NCBI GenBank assembly: GCA_002025945.1
Contig: MWOO01000165.1
Location: 1 to 58,628 of the forward strand
Source of the DNA: Prochlorococcus sp. HOT208_60m_813O14
Lineage (GTDB): Bacteria > Cyanobacteriota > Cyanobacteriia > PCC-6307 > Cyanobiaceae
Reading direction: 5' to 3'
DNA: 58,628 bases
A program made the position numbers and the translations under genes. Positions 47,437 to 54,335 of the stretch are shown here, in pieces (within the stretch, counting starts at the first letter, position 1; each line of letters opens with the position of its first letter). The notes beneath the pieces were generated by a model, which was given only the letters and a program-made list of their open reading frames with translations, ran no database searches and was not told the origin of the DNA.

Positions 47437-47679
47437 TTATGAATAAAACAAGAAAACCTGTCTCTCTTTTATTTTGAGGTACTCTTTCTCTTCTTTAGTT
47501 ATATCTAAAGCAATTTTATTTGCCTCAATTTCGACATTCGAACTATAAGTTTCAAAGTTTTCCTCTCTTTTAAATAGAGCAACGATGCCAATATCTGTTA
47601 TAAACCAAATAAAATGATCAGTTTCTCCAATTGGCTCCTCTCTAAAAGAGTCAAGAATCAAATCACAGGTTGAGTCCAC
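47437..47679 (-). CDS. 80-residue hypothetical protein
   Basis: It has beta-like hydrophobic segments (DHFIWFITDIGIVALFKREE) followed by a charged helix (IALDITKEEKEYLKIKERQ). No signal peptide. No family recognised. It lies 21 bases behind the next gene on the same strand, a possible operon. Confidence 0.5.
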   Translation of the reverse strand: MDSTCDLILDSFREEPIGETDHFIWFITDIGIVALFKREENFETYSSNVEIEANKIALDITKEEKEYLKIKERQVFLFYS

Positions 47680-47700
47680 TTAATTATTATTAGAGAAATT

Positions 47701-47937
47701 TTAATTGCCGCCGTTGCAATACCTTACGGCCTCAGAATTGGTACCACCATCTTCAATAATTTCTGCAACACATTTATTGAAAAGTTTAGACTCCTTTTTT
47801 ACTGAACAGAATCCAAAAGCGATTGCAGATAAAGCTATTGCAGATACGAAACTAGAACCAAGTTGTATAAAACCATAGGCAAACATAATGTTTTTCTTTC
47901 CAGAACATTTTTTTGAATCCTTTTTTTCTTCTGTCAT
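47701..47937 (-). CDS. 78-residue single-span membrane protein with cysteine tail
   Basis: A basic N-terminus (EEKKDSKKCSGKKN), a membrane helix (GFIQLGSSFVSAIALSAIAF) and a tail with CVAEIIEDGG and YCNGGN. The arrangement of helix plus conserved-looking cysteines recalls the proteins at 27029-27466 and 55360-55617. Function unknown. Confidence 0.55.
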   Translation of the reverse strand: MTEEKKDSKKCSGKKNIMFAYGFIQLGSSFVSAIALSAIAFGFCSVKKESKLFNKCVAEIIEDGGTNSEAVRYCNGGN

Positions 47938-48469
47938 TTAAAATTTATTAACTCAGTTAACCCTATTTGATTAGTTTTAGGTTTGAGAAATATTTGCATA
48001 GAGAAAACCGAATTAAATATTTTTTAACCACCTAAGACAAAAATTAAAAATTTCAAGTTTAGATTGATTTTTCTTCACTTTAATTTTCAAATTGATACAT
48101 CATGAAAAAAATTTTTAAAAATTCTTTATCAACATGTGCTCTTGGAATAGATTTTTTTCTTTTTTAAAAAAGTAATGATCCCACAGTTATAACAAGAGAT
48201 TATGATACTTTTTAAACTACATTTAATTTTTTTTGATGAAGTATTAATACTTAAAAATTTTTCGAGAAAAGCTTGTTTTGATAATGCTCCCGAAGAGTTA
48301 TCCACTTTTTAAGTGTTTTTCAACAGGGTTTTCCACAATATGTTGATTAAATTTGAATTTCTATGTGCAAAATAAAATATTGTCTTCTTTTAAGAAAAAA
48401 CTATCCACAAATTTTTTTTTGGATCACTATGATCTTTACTGAATTTTAAAAATTTCAAGTCGAAATCCT
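47938..48469. other. Gene-poor stretch of about 530 bases
   Basis: No convincing gene is seen. The notable content is the cluster of DnaA-box-like motifs at 48298-48409. The stretch is extremely AT-rich with many A and T runs. Confidence 0.6.
48298..48409 (+). promoter_or_regulatory. Cluster of three DnaA-box-like motifs
   Basis: Three same-orientation nonamers close to TTATCCACA/TTTTCCACA occur within 112 bases: TTATCCACT (48298), TTTTCCACA (48329) and CTATCCACA (48401). TTTTCCACA is the form used in cyanobacterial origins. The chromosome origin is usually next to dnaN, which is not here, so this may be a DnaA-titrating or regulatory site. Binding is inferred from sequence only. Confidence 0.45.
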
Positions 48470-48595
48470 ATGAATCCAAATGAGACAAAAAAGGATTTAA
48501 ATCCCGAAATCAAAAAAGAGTTGGAAAAATCCAAGCTCGAAGTTCTTACTAATGAAAATGATTATTTAGTTAAAAACCTTAAAAAGGCTGGATGA
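48470..48595 (+). CDS. 41-residue charged helical protein
   Basis: MNPNETKKDLNPEIKKELEK is followed by NENDYLVKNLKKAG, then TGA. The end resembles ENERLVNSLKKSG in the protein at 52399-52572. The same frame continues after the TGA for 14 more sense codons (STRAFKYFANKKII), so the gene may have been shortened by a stop mutation. Confidence 0.4.
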   Translation: MNPNETKKDLNPEIKKELEKSKLEVLTNENDYLVKNLKKAG

Positions 48596-48884
48596 TCTAC
48601 TAGAGCTTTTAAATACTTTGCAAACAAAAAAATTATTTAAGCTTCCTTTCAAAGACAAAAAAATATTTTCTTGAATAATCTCCCACAAATTTTTAGTTTA
48701 TTAAATATAAAATTTCTATTAAATATACAAACTAATTACTCCAGATACTAAACATTTAAACCAAATCTTAGTTATATTGTTTAAATCTCAGTAAGAGATC
48801 AGATTAGAAATATAAACGGGAAAAATCATTTAAATTATTTAAATATTTAGTTTTCCTGCATTAGCATCATAGTTTCTATAAAAG

Positions 48885-49130
48885 ATGAATATCCAAGAAC
48901 TTAAAGTCAACTACAAAAAGCTTCTAAACAAAGCCGCCAAAGCAAACGGTCGTAAAGAAACTGTTTCTTACTTAAATCGTGCTGCTAAAATTAAATCAAA
49001 AATCTATTCAAACATTAAAGTAAATTGCTTTAGATGTAATGGAGCAGGTTTTCTAAGAATTTCATTAGATGAGACTAAAACATGTCTATCTTGCTATGGG
49101 AAGGGTTTTTTAATTAAAGAAATTCAGTAG
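48885..49130 (+). CDS. Small zinc-ribbon protein, DnaJ-type cysteines
   Basis: An 81-residue protein. The C-terminal half has CFRCNGAGFL and CLSCYGKGFL, two CxxCxGxG-like knuckles as in the zinc domain of DnaJ and related chaperones. The N-terminal half is a basic helix (ELKVNYKKLLNKAAKANGRK). It likely binds one zinc; its partner is unknown. Confidence 0.65.
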   Translation: MNIQELKVNYKKLLNKAAKANGRKETVSYLNRAAKIKSKIYSNIKVNCFRCNGAGFLRISLDETKTCLSCYGKGFLIKEIQ

Positions 49131-49152
49131 GTTTAAAAAAATTTGATTGTTC

Positions 49153-49308
49153 ATGAAAGATCTTATTCAAGCTCACAAAAAATTAATTAAAACAGTAAAA
49201 GAGCAAATGGGATTTTCTGATTATGGGATGTATTGGTTAGCTTTCCTGGAAGGGGGTTTAACTATATGGCTGCTGGATAGAATATTTTTTCACTGGTTAA
49301 AGTTTTAA
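49153..49308 (+). CDS. 51-residue single-span membrane protein
   Basis: A short helical N-terminus (DLIQAHKKLIKTVKEQMG) is followed by a membrane helix (MYWLAFLEGGLTIWLLDRIF). It starts an orderly run of small membrane proteins on the plus strand. No family recognised. Confidence 0.5.
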   Translation: MKDLIQAHKKLIKTVKEQMGFSDYGMYWLAFLEGGLTIWLLDRIFFHWLKF

Positions 49309-49399
49309 TTTTTATTTAAGTCAAAAAAATTTCTCCAGGTATTAAATAAATTAATTTATCGAAACCATTTGAAAAGTTGTAGGATGGTAGAAAACTAAT

Positions 49400-49627
49400 A
49401 TGCAATTACTCGGATTAATTCTTCTTCTAGCTAGTAGCTGGTATTTATGGAAATTAACATCAAACTTTCTTGATGAACCAACAAAAAAAGAGCTGACAAA
49501 TAGTTTTAATAATCTCAAAAATAAATTCTCTGAGGGGAAACAAAACTTCACTAAAGAAAAAATAAGCGAAGCTTGGGAAAAATACAAAGAAGAAGGTGGT
49601 GCCTTATCTAATAAAGAAAAAAGCTAG
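49400..49627 (+). CDS. 75-residue membrane protein with charged tail
   Basis: An N-terminal membrane helix (MQLLGLILLLASSWYLWKL) is followed by a helical, charged tail (NLKNKFSEGKQNFTKEKISE). The final base of its stop is the first base of the next gene's GTG start, so the two are coupled. First of four abutting mini-genes. Confidence 0.6.
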   Translation: MQLLGLILLLASSWYLWKLTSNFLDEPTKKELTNSFNNLKNKFSEGKQNFTKEKISEAWEKYKEEGGALSNKEKS

Positions 49628-49881
49628 TGGACTTTTTTATTATTACAAGTCTCACTAAAGATATTTCTAGAATTGATCTAATTGGTATTTTGTTTGGTCA
49701 TTTAATTTTTGGTGTTGCATTGACACAGCTTTTAGATTGGACGTGGTTAAAGAAGCTTATGAGTGAAGAAGATAAAACAAGGATGCTTAAAAGTTATACA
49801 TGGAAAGACTTATTAGTAGATGGAGCAATTGTTACGATAGTTCTAGGAATAATCTTTTTGATAATTAGCATTTTTCTATAA
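49627..49881 (+). CDS. 84-residue two-span membrane protein
   Basis: Starting at GTG overlapping the upstream stop, it has two membrane helices (IGILFGHLIFGVALTQLLDW and GAIVTIVLGIIFLIISIFL) joined by a charged loop with LKKLMSEEDKTRML. The next ATG follows its stop directly. No family recognised. Confidence 0.6.
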   Translation: MDFFIITSLTKDISRIDLIGILFGHLIFGVALTQLLDWTWLKKLMSEEDKTRMLKSYTWKDLLVDGAIVTIVLGIIFLIISIFL

Positions 49882-49971
49882 ATGAACCTAACGTACATCC
49901 TTTTAATTTTTTTAATGATATCAATTGTGATTTTCACTCAAATAATCAATTCCTCCGATAAATCAAAATAA
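49882..49971 (+). CDS. 29-residue membrane peptide
   Basis: The product NLTYILLIFLMISIVIFTQI plus a short polar end is one helix. The ATG abuts the upstream TAA and its own TAA abuts the next ATG, so it sits exactly within the coupled run 49400-50073. Confidence 0.5.
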   Translation: MNLTYILLIFLMISIVIFTQIINSSDKSK

Positions 49972-50073
49972 ATGACAGAAGTAACTAGCAACTCCTCAAC
50001 TGGATGGTACTTAATCGCTTTGGTAAGCACTTTATCTTTTTTAGCCTTAATTTACTTTGGCCAAAAAAGATAG
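49972..50073 (+). CDS. 33-residue membrane peptide
   Basis: A short polar N-terminus (MTEVTSNSST) precedes one helix (GWYLIALVSTLSFLALIYFG) and QKR. It is the last of the abutting run. A strong terminator hairpin begins 33 bases after its stop. Confidence 0.5.
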   Translation: MTEVTSNSSTGWYLIALVSTLSFLALIYFGQKR

Positions 50074-50106
50074 AGTAATTTTTGAAAGACTATTTAAATT
50101 CATAAA

Positions 50107-50141
50107 AAAAGCTCTGCAACTTAACGAGATGCAGAGCTTTT
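50107..50141. terminator. Strong bidirectional Rho-independent terminator
   Basis: AAAAGCTCTGCA and TGCAGAGCTTTT form a perfect 12-bp stem with an 11-base loop. A-rich upstream and T-rich downstream flanks let it work in both directions: for the plus-strand mini-protein run ending at 50073 and for the minus-strand small ORF at 50160-50282. Confidence 0.85.
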
Positions 50142-50151
50142 AATTATTAAG

Positions 50152-50175
50152 TAACAGATTTATATAAATCTGTTA
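50152..50175. repeat. Perfect 24-bp palindrome
   Basis: The two 12-base halves (TAACAGATTTAT and its complement) are exact. It overlaps the end and stop codon of the minus-strand small ORF at 50160-50282 and lies 11 bases from the terminator. It may form an extra hairpin in that RNA or bind a dimeric protein. Confidence 0.5.
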
Positions 50176-50282
50176 ATTATAAAACCTTTTTTCTTAATCA
50201 AAGAAAAAGAGACCGATGAATGTGATGAAGATACTGAATTCACGGCCCCTTTAATAACCGCATTTTTCGGTAGATACGACAA
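50160..50282 (-). CDS. 40-residue small ORF with a near-perfect Shine-Dalgarno
   Basis: The minus strand carries AAAGGAGGTGATTCATTG: a Shine-Dalgarno that pairs almost completely with the 16S tail, then a TTG start at 50282. The product begins MSYLPKNAVIKGAVNSVSSS and ends with a basic patch and GFIINRFI. Few genes in this genome have such a ribosome site. The ORF ends inside the palindrome, and a strong terminator follows, so it looks like a self-contained small gene. No family recognised. Confidence 0.55.
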   Translation of the reverse strand: MSYLPKNAVIKGAVNSVSSSHSSVSFSLIKKKGFIINRFI

Positions 50283-50283
50283 T

Positions 50284-50298
50284 GAATCACCTCCTTTA
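50284..50298 (-). promoter_or_regulatory. Near-perfect Shine-Dalgarno of the 40-residue ORF
   Basis: AAAGGAGGTGAT on the minus strand lies seven bases (counted from GGAGG) before the TTG at 50282. It decides the start of that ORF and is far stronger than the sites of neighbouring genes. Confidence 0.7.
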
Positions 50299-50412
50299 CT
50301 AATATTTTTCTTAAGATAACTAAAAGAATTAAACAAGGAAAGAAATTCGTTAAAAATTTAAAAGTTTTTTAACAAATTAACGATATAAATCTCTTAAAAA
50401 TAAATATAGATT

Positions 50413-51078
50413 TTACCAAGGCAAAACTTCTCCGTTGGCATGCCAAAACGTACCCGAGTTATTTTTATTTAAAGAATCTATACGTTTTAAAAGGCCATTT
50501 GCTGATTCTTCAGGACTAATTCCATTTCTTGTAAAACCTGTCATTCTTGTACTCACTAACCCAGGATGCAAAATAGCTATATAAATATCTTCTCTTGATA
50601 AATCTATAGAAAGTGATTTTGCTGCCATGGACAAAGCGACTTTAGACATCCTGTAACCATAAGAACTTCCTGATGTATTATCTTCAATAGATCCCATTCT
50701 ACTTGTGATAAAAGCAACTTTAGAAGATCTTTTTAAAAAATGTTTAAGCGATTGGGTCATACATATTGGGCTCAATGCATTGACTTCAAATTGCCGCAAA
50801 ATACTTTTTTTATCTAAGTTTTCGAAAGAATTAAATTCATAAATTCCTGCATTATGAATTAAGCAATCTAAATTAACTCCAGATAGTTTTTTACACAAAT
50901 TTGTTATGGACTCATCAGAAGAAATTTCTATATTCTCTTCAATTCTCACTCCTAAATCTCTAAGTTCTTTTGAAGCTTTCCTACACGTAGCAATTACATT
51001 ATCTCCCCTCTTATGAATTTGCCTACATAGTTCTAATCCAATACCCCTATTTGATCCTGTAATTAGAAAAGTCGACAT
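50413..51078 (-). CDS. Short-chain dehydrogenase/reductase
   Basis: An NAD(P)-dependent SDR of 221 residues. The cofactor motif is TGSNRGIGLELC (residues 7-18), the structural NAG motif is in HNAGIYEF, Ser is in FITSRMGS and the catalytic pair is Y..xK in SYGYRMSKVAL (about residue 146). The substrate cannot be told. It is short for a classical SDR, as in the C-factor/YciK-like group. Cytoplasmic. Confidence 0.88.
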   Translation of the reverse strand: MSTFLITGSNRGIGLELCRQIHKRGDNVIATCRKASKELRDLGVRIEENIEISSDESITNLCKKLSGVNLDCLIHNAGIYEFNSFENLDKKSILRQFEVNALSPICMTQSLKHFLKRSSKVAFITSRMGSIEDNTSGSSYGYRMSKVALSMAAKSLSIDLSREDIYIAILHPGLVSTRMTGFTRNGISPEESANGLLKRIDSLNKNNSGTFWHANGEVLPW

Positions 51079-51249
51079 ATCTAAACTAAAAATAAAAAAT
51101 TAATCTAAATCCAAATATAAAAGAAAACGAACTAGAAAAGAAAAAAATTTATAAAATTCCTTATTACATTTTTTAAGGTTATGATAGGTTATAAATTTAA
51201 AAGGATTTTAAAAGAAAGCAAAGATATTTTTATCATCACAATTTAATGT

Positions 51250-51456
51250 ATGGAAATTTTCAATCAAGAATTTATACAAGAGATTATTAGGTTAACGTGG
51301 AGAAATCCTGCTTTTATGGCTATAGCTATTGCGTTAGTTTGGCTTATCCCACAATTATTTATCAGAAAAATAATGTCAAAAAAATATGAAAGAAGAAAAA
51401 TAGAAATTCAGAAAAATAAAATTCAGAAGCTTTACCCAACTAATACTCCTAAATAA
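51250..51456 (+). CDS. 68-residue single-span membrane protein
   Basis: A short N-terminus, one membrane helix (NPAFMAIAIALVWLIPQLFI) and a strongly basic cytoplasmic tail (KIMSKKYERRKIEIQKNKIQ). No family recognised. Confidence 0.55.
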   Translation: MEIFNQEFIQEIIRLTWRNPAFMAIAIALVWLIPQLFIRKIMSKKYERRKIEIQKNKIQKLYPTNTPK

Positions 51457-51516
51457 GATTTTTATTTATAAGATGATCTAATGAATCAGAAAAATCTTTG
51501 TGCATCTAAGTAAAAT

Positions 51517-51708
51517 ATGACCTACAAAATAATTAGAATTGATGGGAAAGATGACGAATTAACAGCTCAAAGTTTTGATAAATATTCAGATGCGTACGAT
51601 TTGTTAGAGGAACTATATGGAGATTTATGTTGTTCAGATGCTGATTATGGAGACATAACCTATTACGATATTGTAGAAAATAATTTAAAAAATATTAATG
51701 GAGAATAA
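51517..51708 (+). CDS. 63-residue acidic hypothetical protein
   Basis: It begins MTYKIIRIDGKDDELTAQSF and continues DLLEELYGDLCCSDADYGDI, acidic with two adjacent cysteines. No membrane span. It overlaps the next gene by 11 bases in another frame, suggesting coupling. Confidence 0.6.
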   Translation: MTYKIIRIDGKDDELTAQSFDKYSDAYDLLEELYGDLCCSDADYGDITYYDIVENNLKNINGE

Positions 51709-51916
51709 AAAATGGGCTCCCTCCAAAGAAGAAAATTTAGGGGCAATAACGAGTGTATATGAATTCATTAAAGAAGAACTTTCAGAACTTCAAAAAGAAA
51801 CTGGATGTCCGGATTCATTTATTTATGATTTTATTGGAAAAATTCAGAATGAATGGCATCATGAATCTTGTCACTCCATAGTTAGAAATAAAAAAAGAAA
51901 AATTAGAAAATATTAA
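51698..51916 (+). CDS. 72-residue hypothetical protein
   Basis: A soluble helical protein (SVYEFIKEELSELQKETGCP) followed by FIYDFIGKIQNEWHHESCHS and a basic end KKRKIRKY. Two His and two Cys in the C-terminal half could bind metal. It overlaps the upstream acidic gene by 11 bases. Confidence 0.6.
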   Translation: MENKKWAPSKEENLGAITSVYEFIKEELSELQKETGCPDSFIYDFIGKIQNEWHHESCHSIVRNKKRKIRKY

Positions 51917-51976
51917 ATCTTCAACTCAAATTTATAAAATTTCTCTAATATGATTTCAATTTGAAAAAATTAAATC

Positions 51977-52063
51977 ATGATTATTAGAATACTAGGTATC
52001 ATACTTATCCTTGGTACGATTGCATATTATGGTTTAGTTTTAACTGGGCAAAGCAATCTTTAG
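51977..52063 (+). CDS. 28-residue membrane peptide
   Basis: MIIRILGIILILGTIAYYGL followed by VLTGQSNL is one helix. ATG start, 24 bases before the next gene. Of the same design as other mini membrane proteins here. Confidence 0.45.
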   Translation: MIIRILGIILILGTIAYYGLVLTGQSNL

Positions 52064-52086
52064 TTTTTCAAGTTTTAAAATTTCTC

Positions 52087-52299
52087 ATGAAATGGCCTCC
52101 TAGTCTTTGTTGGACAGCACCAAAAACTATTAATGGTAATAGGCATTTTCAAATTAAAGCTTATGGTGGTAAAAATGAAGATAGATGGGTTGATATTTTT
52201 CCTACCAAAAATAAAAAAGATATTAAAAGGATCCTATGGACAAAACTAAAATCAGAATGGACTTCTGGATGGTTAAGGCTCCCAAAAGATAAAGATTAA
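52087..52299 (+). CDS. 70-residue Trp-rich protein
   Basis: A small soluble protein with six tryptophans, including MKWPPSLCW, DRWVDIF, ILWTKLKSEW and SGWLRLP. The pattern HFQIKAY ... W..LK..W..GW is similar to the TIGR02450/DUF2389 Trp-rich family, but the match is loose. Function unknown. Confidence 0.55.
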   Translation: MKWPPSLCWTAPKTINGNRHFQIKAYGGKNEDRWVDIFPTKNKKDIKRILWTKLKSEWTSGWLRLPKDKD

Positions 52300-52398
52300 T
52301 TTGTCTATGTAAACAAATATTATTAACCAGAAAACTGTAAAAAATAATACCTAGTGCAAAAAAAATAACTTCTAAAATTTTTTAAATTGCTGTTTAAT

Positions 52399-52572
52399 AT
52401 GAAGCCAGAACCGAAGAAAAAACTCCCTAATAAAAAAATTATAAGTTCAGCAAAATTTGAGGCTAAAGAACAATTCACAAAATCTGCATTAGAAAATTTA
52501 AAAACAGAAAATGAAAGGCTTGTTAATTCCCTAAAAAAATCTGGGGAAATTAAAGAATCAAAAAGAAAATAG
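52399..52572 (+). CDS. 57-residue charged helical protein
   Basis: MKPEPKKKLPNKKIISSAKF is followed by LENLKTENERLVNSLKKSG, a basic region then a coiled coil. The ATG at 52399 is preferred to a TTG four codons upstream. The C-terminal segment resembles the ORF at 48470-48595. Confidence 0.5.
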   Translation: MKPEPKKKLPNKKIISSAKFEAKEQFTKSALENLKTENERLVNSLKKSGEIKESKRK

Positions 52573-52623
52573 ACTTACGGTATTAAAAAATTTTTATTAT
52601 AATATTAATTTATAGATTGAGAA

Positions 52624-52743
52624 ATGGTTGAAAAAATCTCTCTAGCAAATTCTCATTTACCTCAACTTATTGGGTTCGTACTAATGTCGATTGGTTATAC
52701 ATTAGGCAATAAATTTTACCTTCCTGAAATCAAACAAAAATAA
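52624..52743 (+). CDS. 39-residue membrane peptide
   Basis: One hydrophobic stretch (HLPQLIGFVLMSIGYTLGNK) lies between polar ends. ATG start, TAA stop. No family recognised. Confidence 0.45.
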   Translation: MVEKISLANSHLPQLIGFVLMSIGYTLGNKFYLPEIKQK

Positions 52744-53093
52744 TAATTTCCAGTTATTAAAAATAAATTTAATAAATAACATAAAAATAACTTTCTATAA
52801 AAATTTCAATACTCTATCTAACTTGGAGAAACAAGACTTTAAAACTAATATTGCAATTTAGTTAGGACTACTCTTGGAAAATACTGACACATAAATGTAA
52901 CATTTAAGTTCTTTAAAATTTTAAATCCAAAGAAAAGGTAAGGATTCATACTAATTTTTTTTTAGATATGTTACATTAATTAATAATTCAAATTAACATT
53001 TCCTCTGTCAATAAAGCGGAATTTGGAGATGTTAATACATACAATTGTCATTCACTTTTTGGCTTACTTAATGATCACATACGAAATCTAAAA
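52744..53093. other. Upstream region of the Hli gene, about 350 bases
   Basis: No certain gene is seen. A 20-codon ORF at 53029 (MLIHTIVIHFLAYLMITYEI) ends shortly before the Hli start, but GGAG directly abuts its ATG, so it is doubtful. The region probably holds light-responsive control for the Hli gene; no specific motif could be named. Confidence 0.4.
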
Positions 53094-53348
53094 ATGGATG
53101 CACTTACTAGTTTTATAGTTGTTATCATCGCAATTACAATCCAATTCTCTTTATACGCCATCAAAAGGCTGCAGGAACCTTTAGAACCAAATTATTTGAT
53201 TGATAAAAATTCGAAAAAAATTAAAAACTACATGGGTAAATTTTGGAAAAATGCCGAAATAACAAACGGGAGATTAGCTATGATTGGTTTTTTAGCTTTG
53301 ATAATAAACTACGGTTTTTTTGGGTGGATAATACCTGGTTTTATTTAA
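53094..53348 (+). CDS. hli: High-light-inducible protein (Hli, chlorophyll-binding)
   Basis: An 84-residue thylakoid protein with the chlorophyll-binding motif AEITNGRLAMIGF (about residue 60), the ELIP/LHC signature where Glu and Asn/Arg ligate pigment, followed by a hydrophobic span to IIPGFI. An extra hydrophobic N-terminal segment (SFIVVIIAITIQFSLYAI) makes it longer than the shortest Hli proteins. Hli proteins protect photosystems and chlorophyll synthesis under light stress; Prochlorococcus carries many copies. Confidence 0.92.
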   Translation: MDALTSFIVVIIAITIQFSLYAIKRLQEPLEPNYLIDKNSKKIKNYMGKFWKNAEITNGRLAMIGFLALIINYGFFGWIIPGFI

Positions 53349-53452
53349 AGTATTAATACATTAAGGTCTTAAAGAAAGAAAAAAAATAAATCTCTCGTTC
53401 AAAACAAACTCTCCTTTTAAAAAAAAAATTTTTATTATAAGTAAAAAAGCAT

Positions 53453-53650
53453 TTGAGTAATTCTGATTTTGATAAAAATGGATTAGACAGCTATGGAATA
53501 CATTGGCTTCAATATGCTGCTTTTGCTGTCTCTGGTTTTGCTATATTTACAACCTGGGCATTTTTTTATGATGAAAGATTCCACAACTTTGTAATGAATA
53601 TTTTCAGGGTTATTAACTGCAGTGGGTTCAACTGTAATGGAGCATTTTAA
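53453..53650 (+). CDS. 65-residue single-span membrane protein
   Basis: TTG-started. A polar N-terminus with GLDSYGIHWLQYAAF leads into a helix (AVSGFAIFTTWAFFY), and the tail has two cysteines (NCSGFNCNG). It follows the Hli gene by 104 bases. No family recognised. Confidence 0.5.
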   Translation: MSNSDFDKNGLDSYGIHWLQYAAFAVSGFAIFTTWAFFYDERFHNFVMNIFRVINCSGFNCNGAF

Positions 53651-53656
53651 AATTCT

Positions 53657-53839
53657 ATGGCTAATCCAGATCAAAAAACAATATTAATTGATAATGCTTT
53701 TGAGGAAATAAAAAACATTTGTATAAATCTTCAAAAAGATACTGATGCTTCGAATTCAGAACTTAAAAGTTTACTAAAACTAATTATTAATGAATGGGAA
53801 GAAAAAGAAGAACAAAAAACTGGTTTTGGATTCAGGTAA
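53657..53839 (+). CDS. 60-residue acidic helical protein
   Basis: MANPDQKTILIDNAFEEIKN is followed by SELKSLLKLIINEWEEKEEQ, soluble and helical, ending GFGFR. It lies six bases after the previous gene, so probably one transcript. No family recognised. Confidence 0.5.
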   Translation: MANPDQKTILIDNAFEEIKNICINLQKDTDASNSELKSLLKLIINEWEEKEEQKTGFGFR

Positions 53840-53948
53840 AGTTAGCCACTATCTAAGTAAAGACTTAGACCTCAAATCATTTTAATATGAACAGATTTTT
53901 TACTTTTAAAATTAAATATTTATAATTTATATTTTTTAGAAAGATATT

Positions 53949-53983
53949 AAAAAGGAATGAATCTCAAATAAAAGATTCATTCC
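53949..53983 (-). terminator. Rho-independent terminator for a minus-strand transcript
   Basis: GGAATGAATCT and AGATTCATTCC form an 11-bp stem with an 8-base loop. On the minus strand the stem is followed by TTTTT, so it should end the transcript carrying the 13-codon ORF at 54010-54051. On the plus strand no T-run follows. Confidence 0.7.
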
Positions 53984-54009
53984 AGATTTAGCATTAGTTT
54001 TATCTAGAT

Positions 54010-54051
54010 TTAAATTTTATAATTTAACTCCTCTGGTGGACTGTCAATCAT
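54010..54051 (-). CDS. 13-codon ORF with strong Shine-Dalgarno
   Basis: The minus strand reads AGGAGGGATCTAATG: a six-base AGGAGG six bases before an ATG, then MIDSPPEELNYKI and stop. It is followed by a terminator 27 bases on. The ribosome site is much better than those of its neighbours. It could be a leader peptide, a tiny regulatory peptide, or an RNA whose function is not coding. Confidence 0.45.
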   Translation of the reverse strand: MIDSPPEELNYKI

Positions 54052-54133
54052 TAGATCCCTCCTATTCAACAAGTTAAACCTACGCCTTACTTACTAAGAA
54101 AGTAAATCAGTAAAAATGCTGATTTATTATTTT

Positions 54134-54235
54134 CTAAAATGTTTGAATTAAAGTAGCCAATTCTGGTGCATCTAGTAAAAGTGCAAAAAATGTAAGCACA
54201 ACTAATAAAAATATGGAAAAGTAGAATTGAATCAT
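54134..54235 (-). CDS. 33-residue membrane peptide
   Basis: MIQFYFSIFLLVVLTFFALL followed by DAPELATLIQTF, one membrane helix and an amphipathic end. The ATG frame is closed by TAG. It is upstream of the 13-codon ORF on the same strand, so the two may share a transcript. Confidence 0.5.
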   Translation of the reverse strand: MIQFYFSIFLLVVLTFFALLLDAPELATLIQTF

Positions 54236-54335
54236 GTTTCAAAATTACTTAAAAAGAACTTTTTAAGTTGTATAAAATAATGCTTTGTTTACATAACTAA
54301 ATATCTCTACCTAGAGAAGTTTAATTAGAGAATAA

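Noticed and set aside
48102..48167. ORF of 21 codons (MKKIFKNSLSTCALGIDFFL...)
   Set aside because: Too short, no ribosome site, in a T-rich stretch where such frames are common.
51181..51246. ORF of 21 codons (MIGYKFKRILKESKDIFIIT...)
   Set aside because: Short frame in a 170-base AT-rich gap with no ribosome site or further support.
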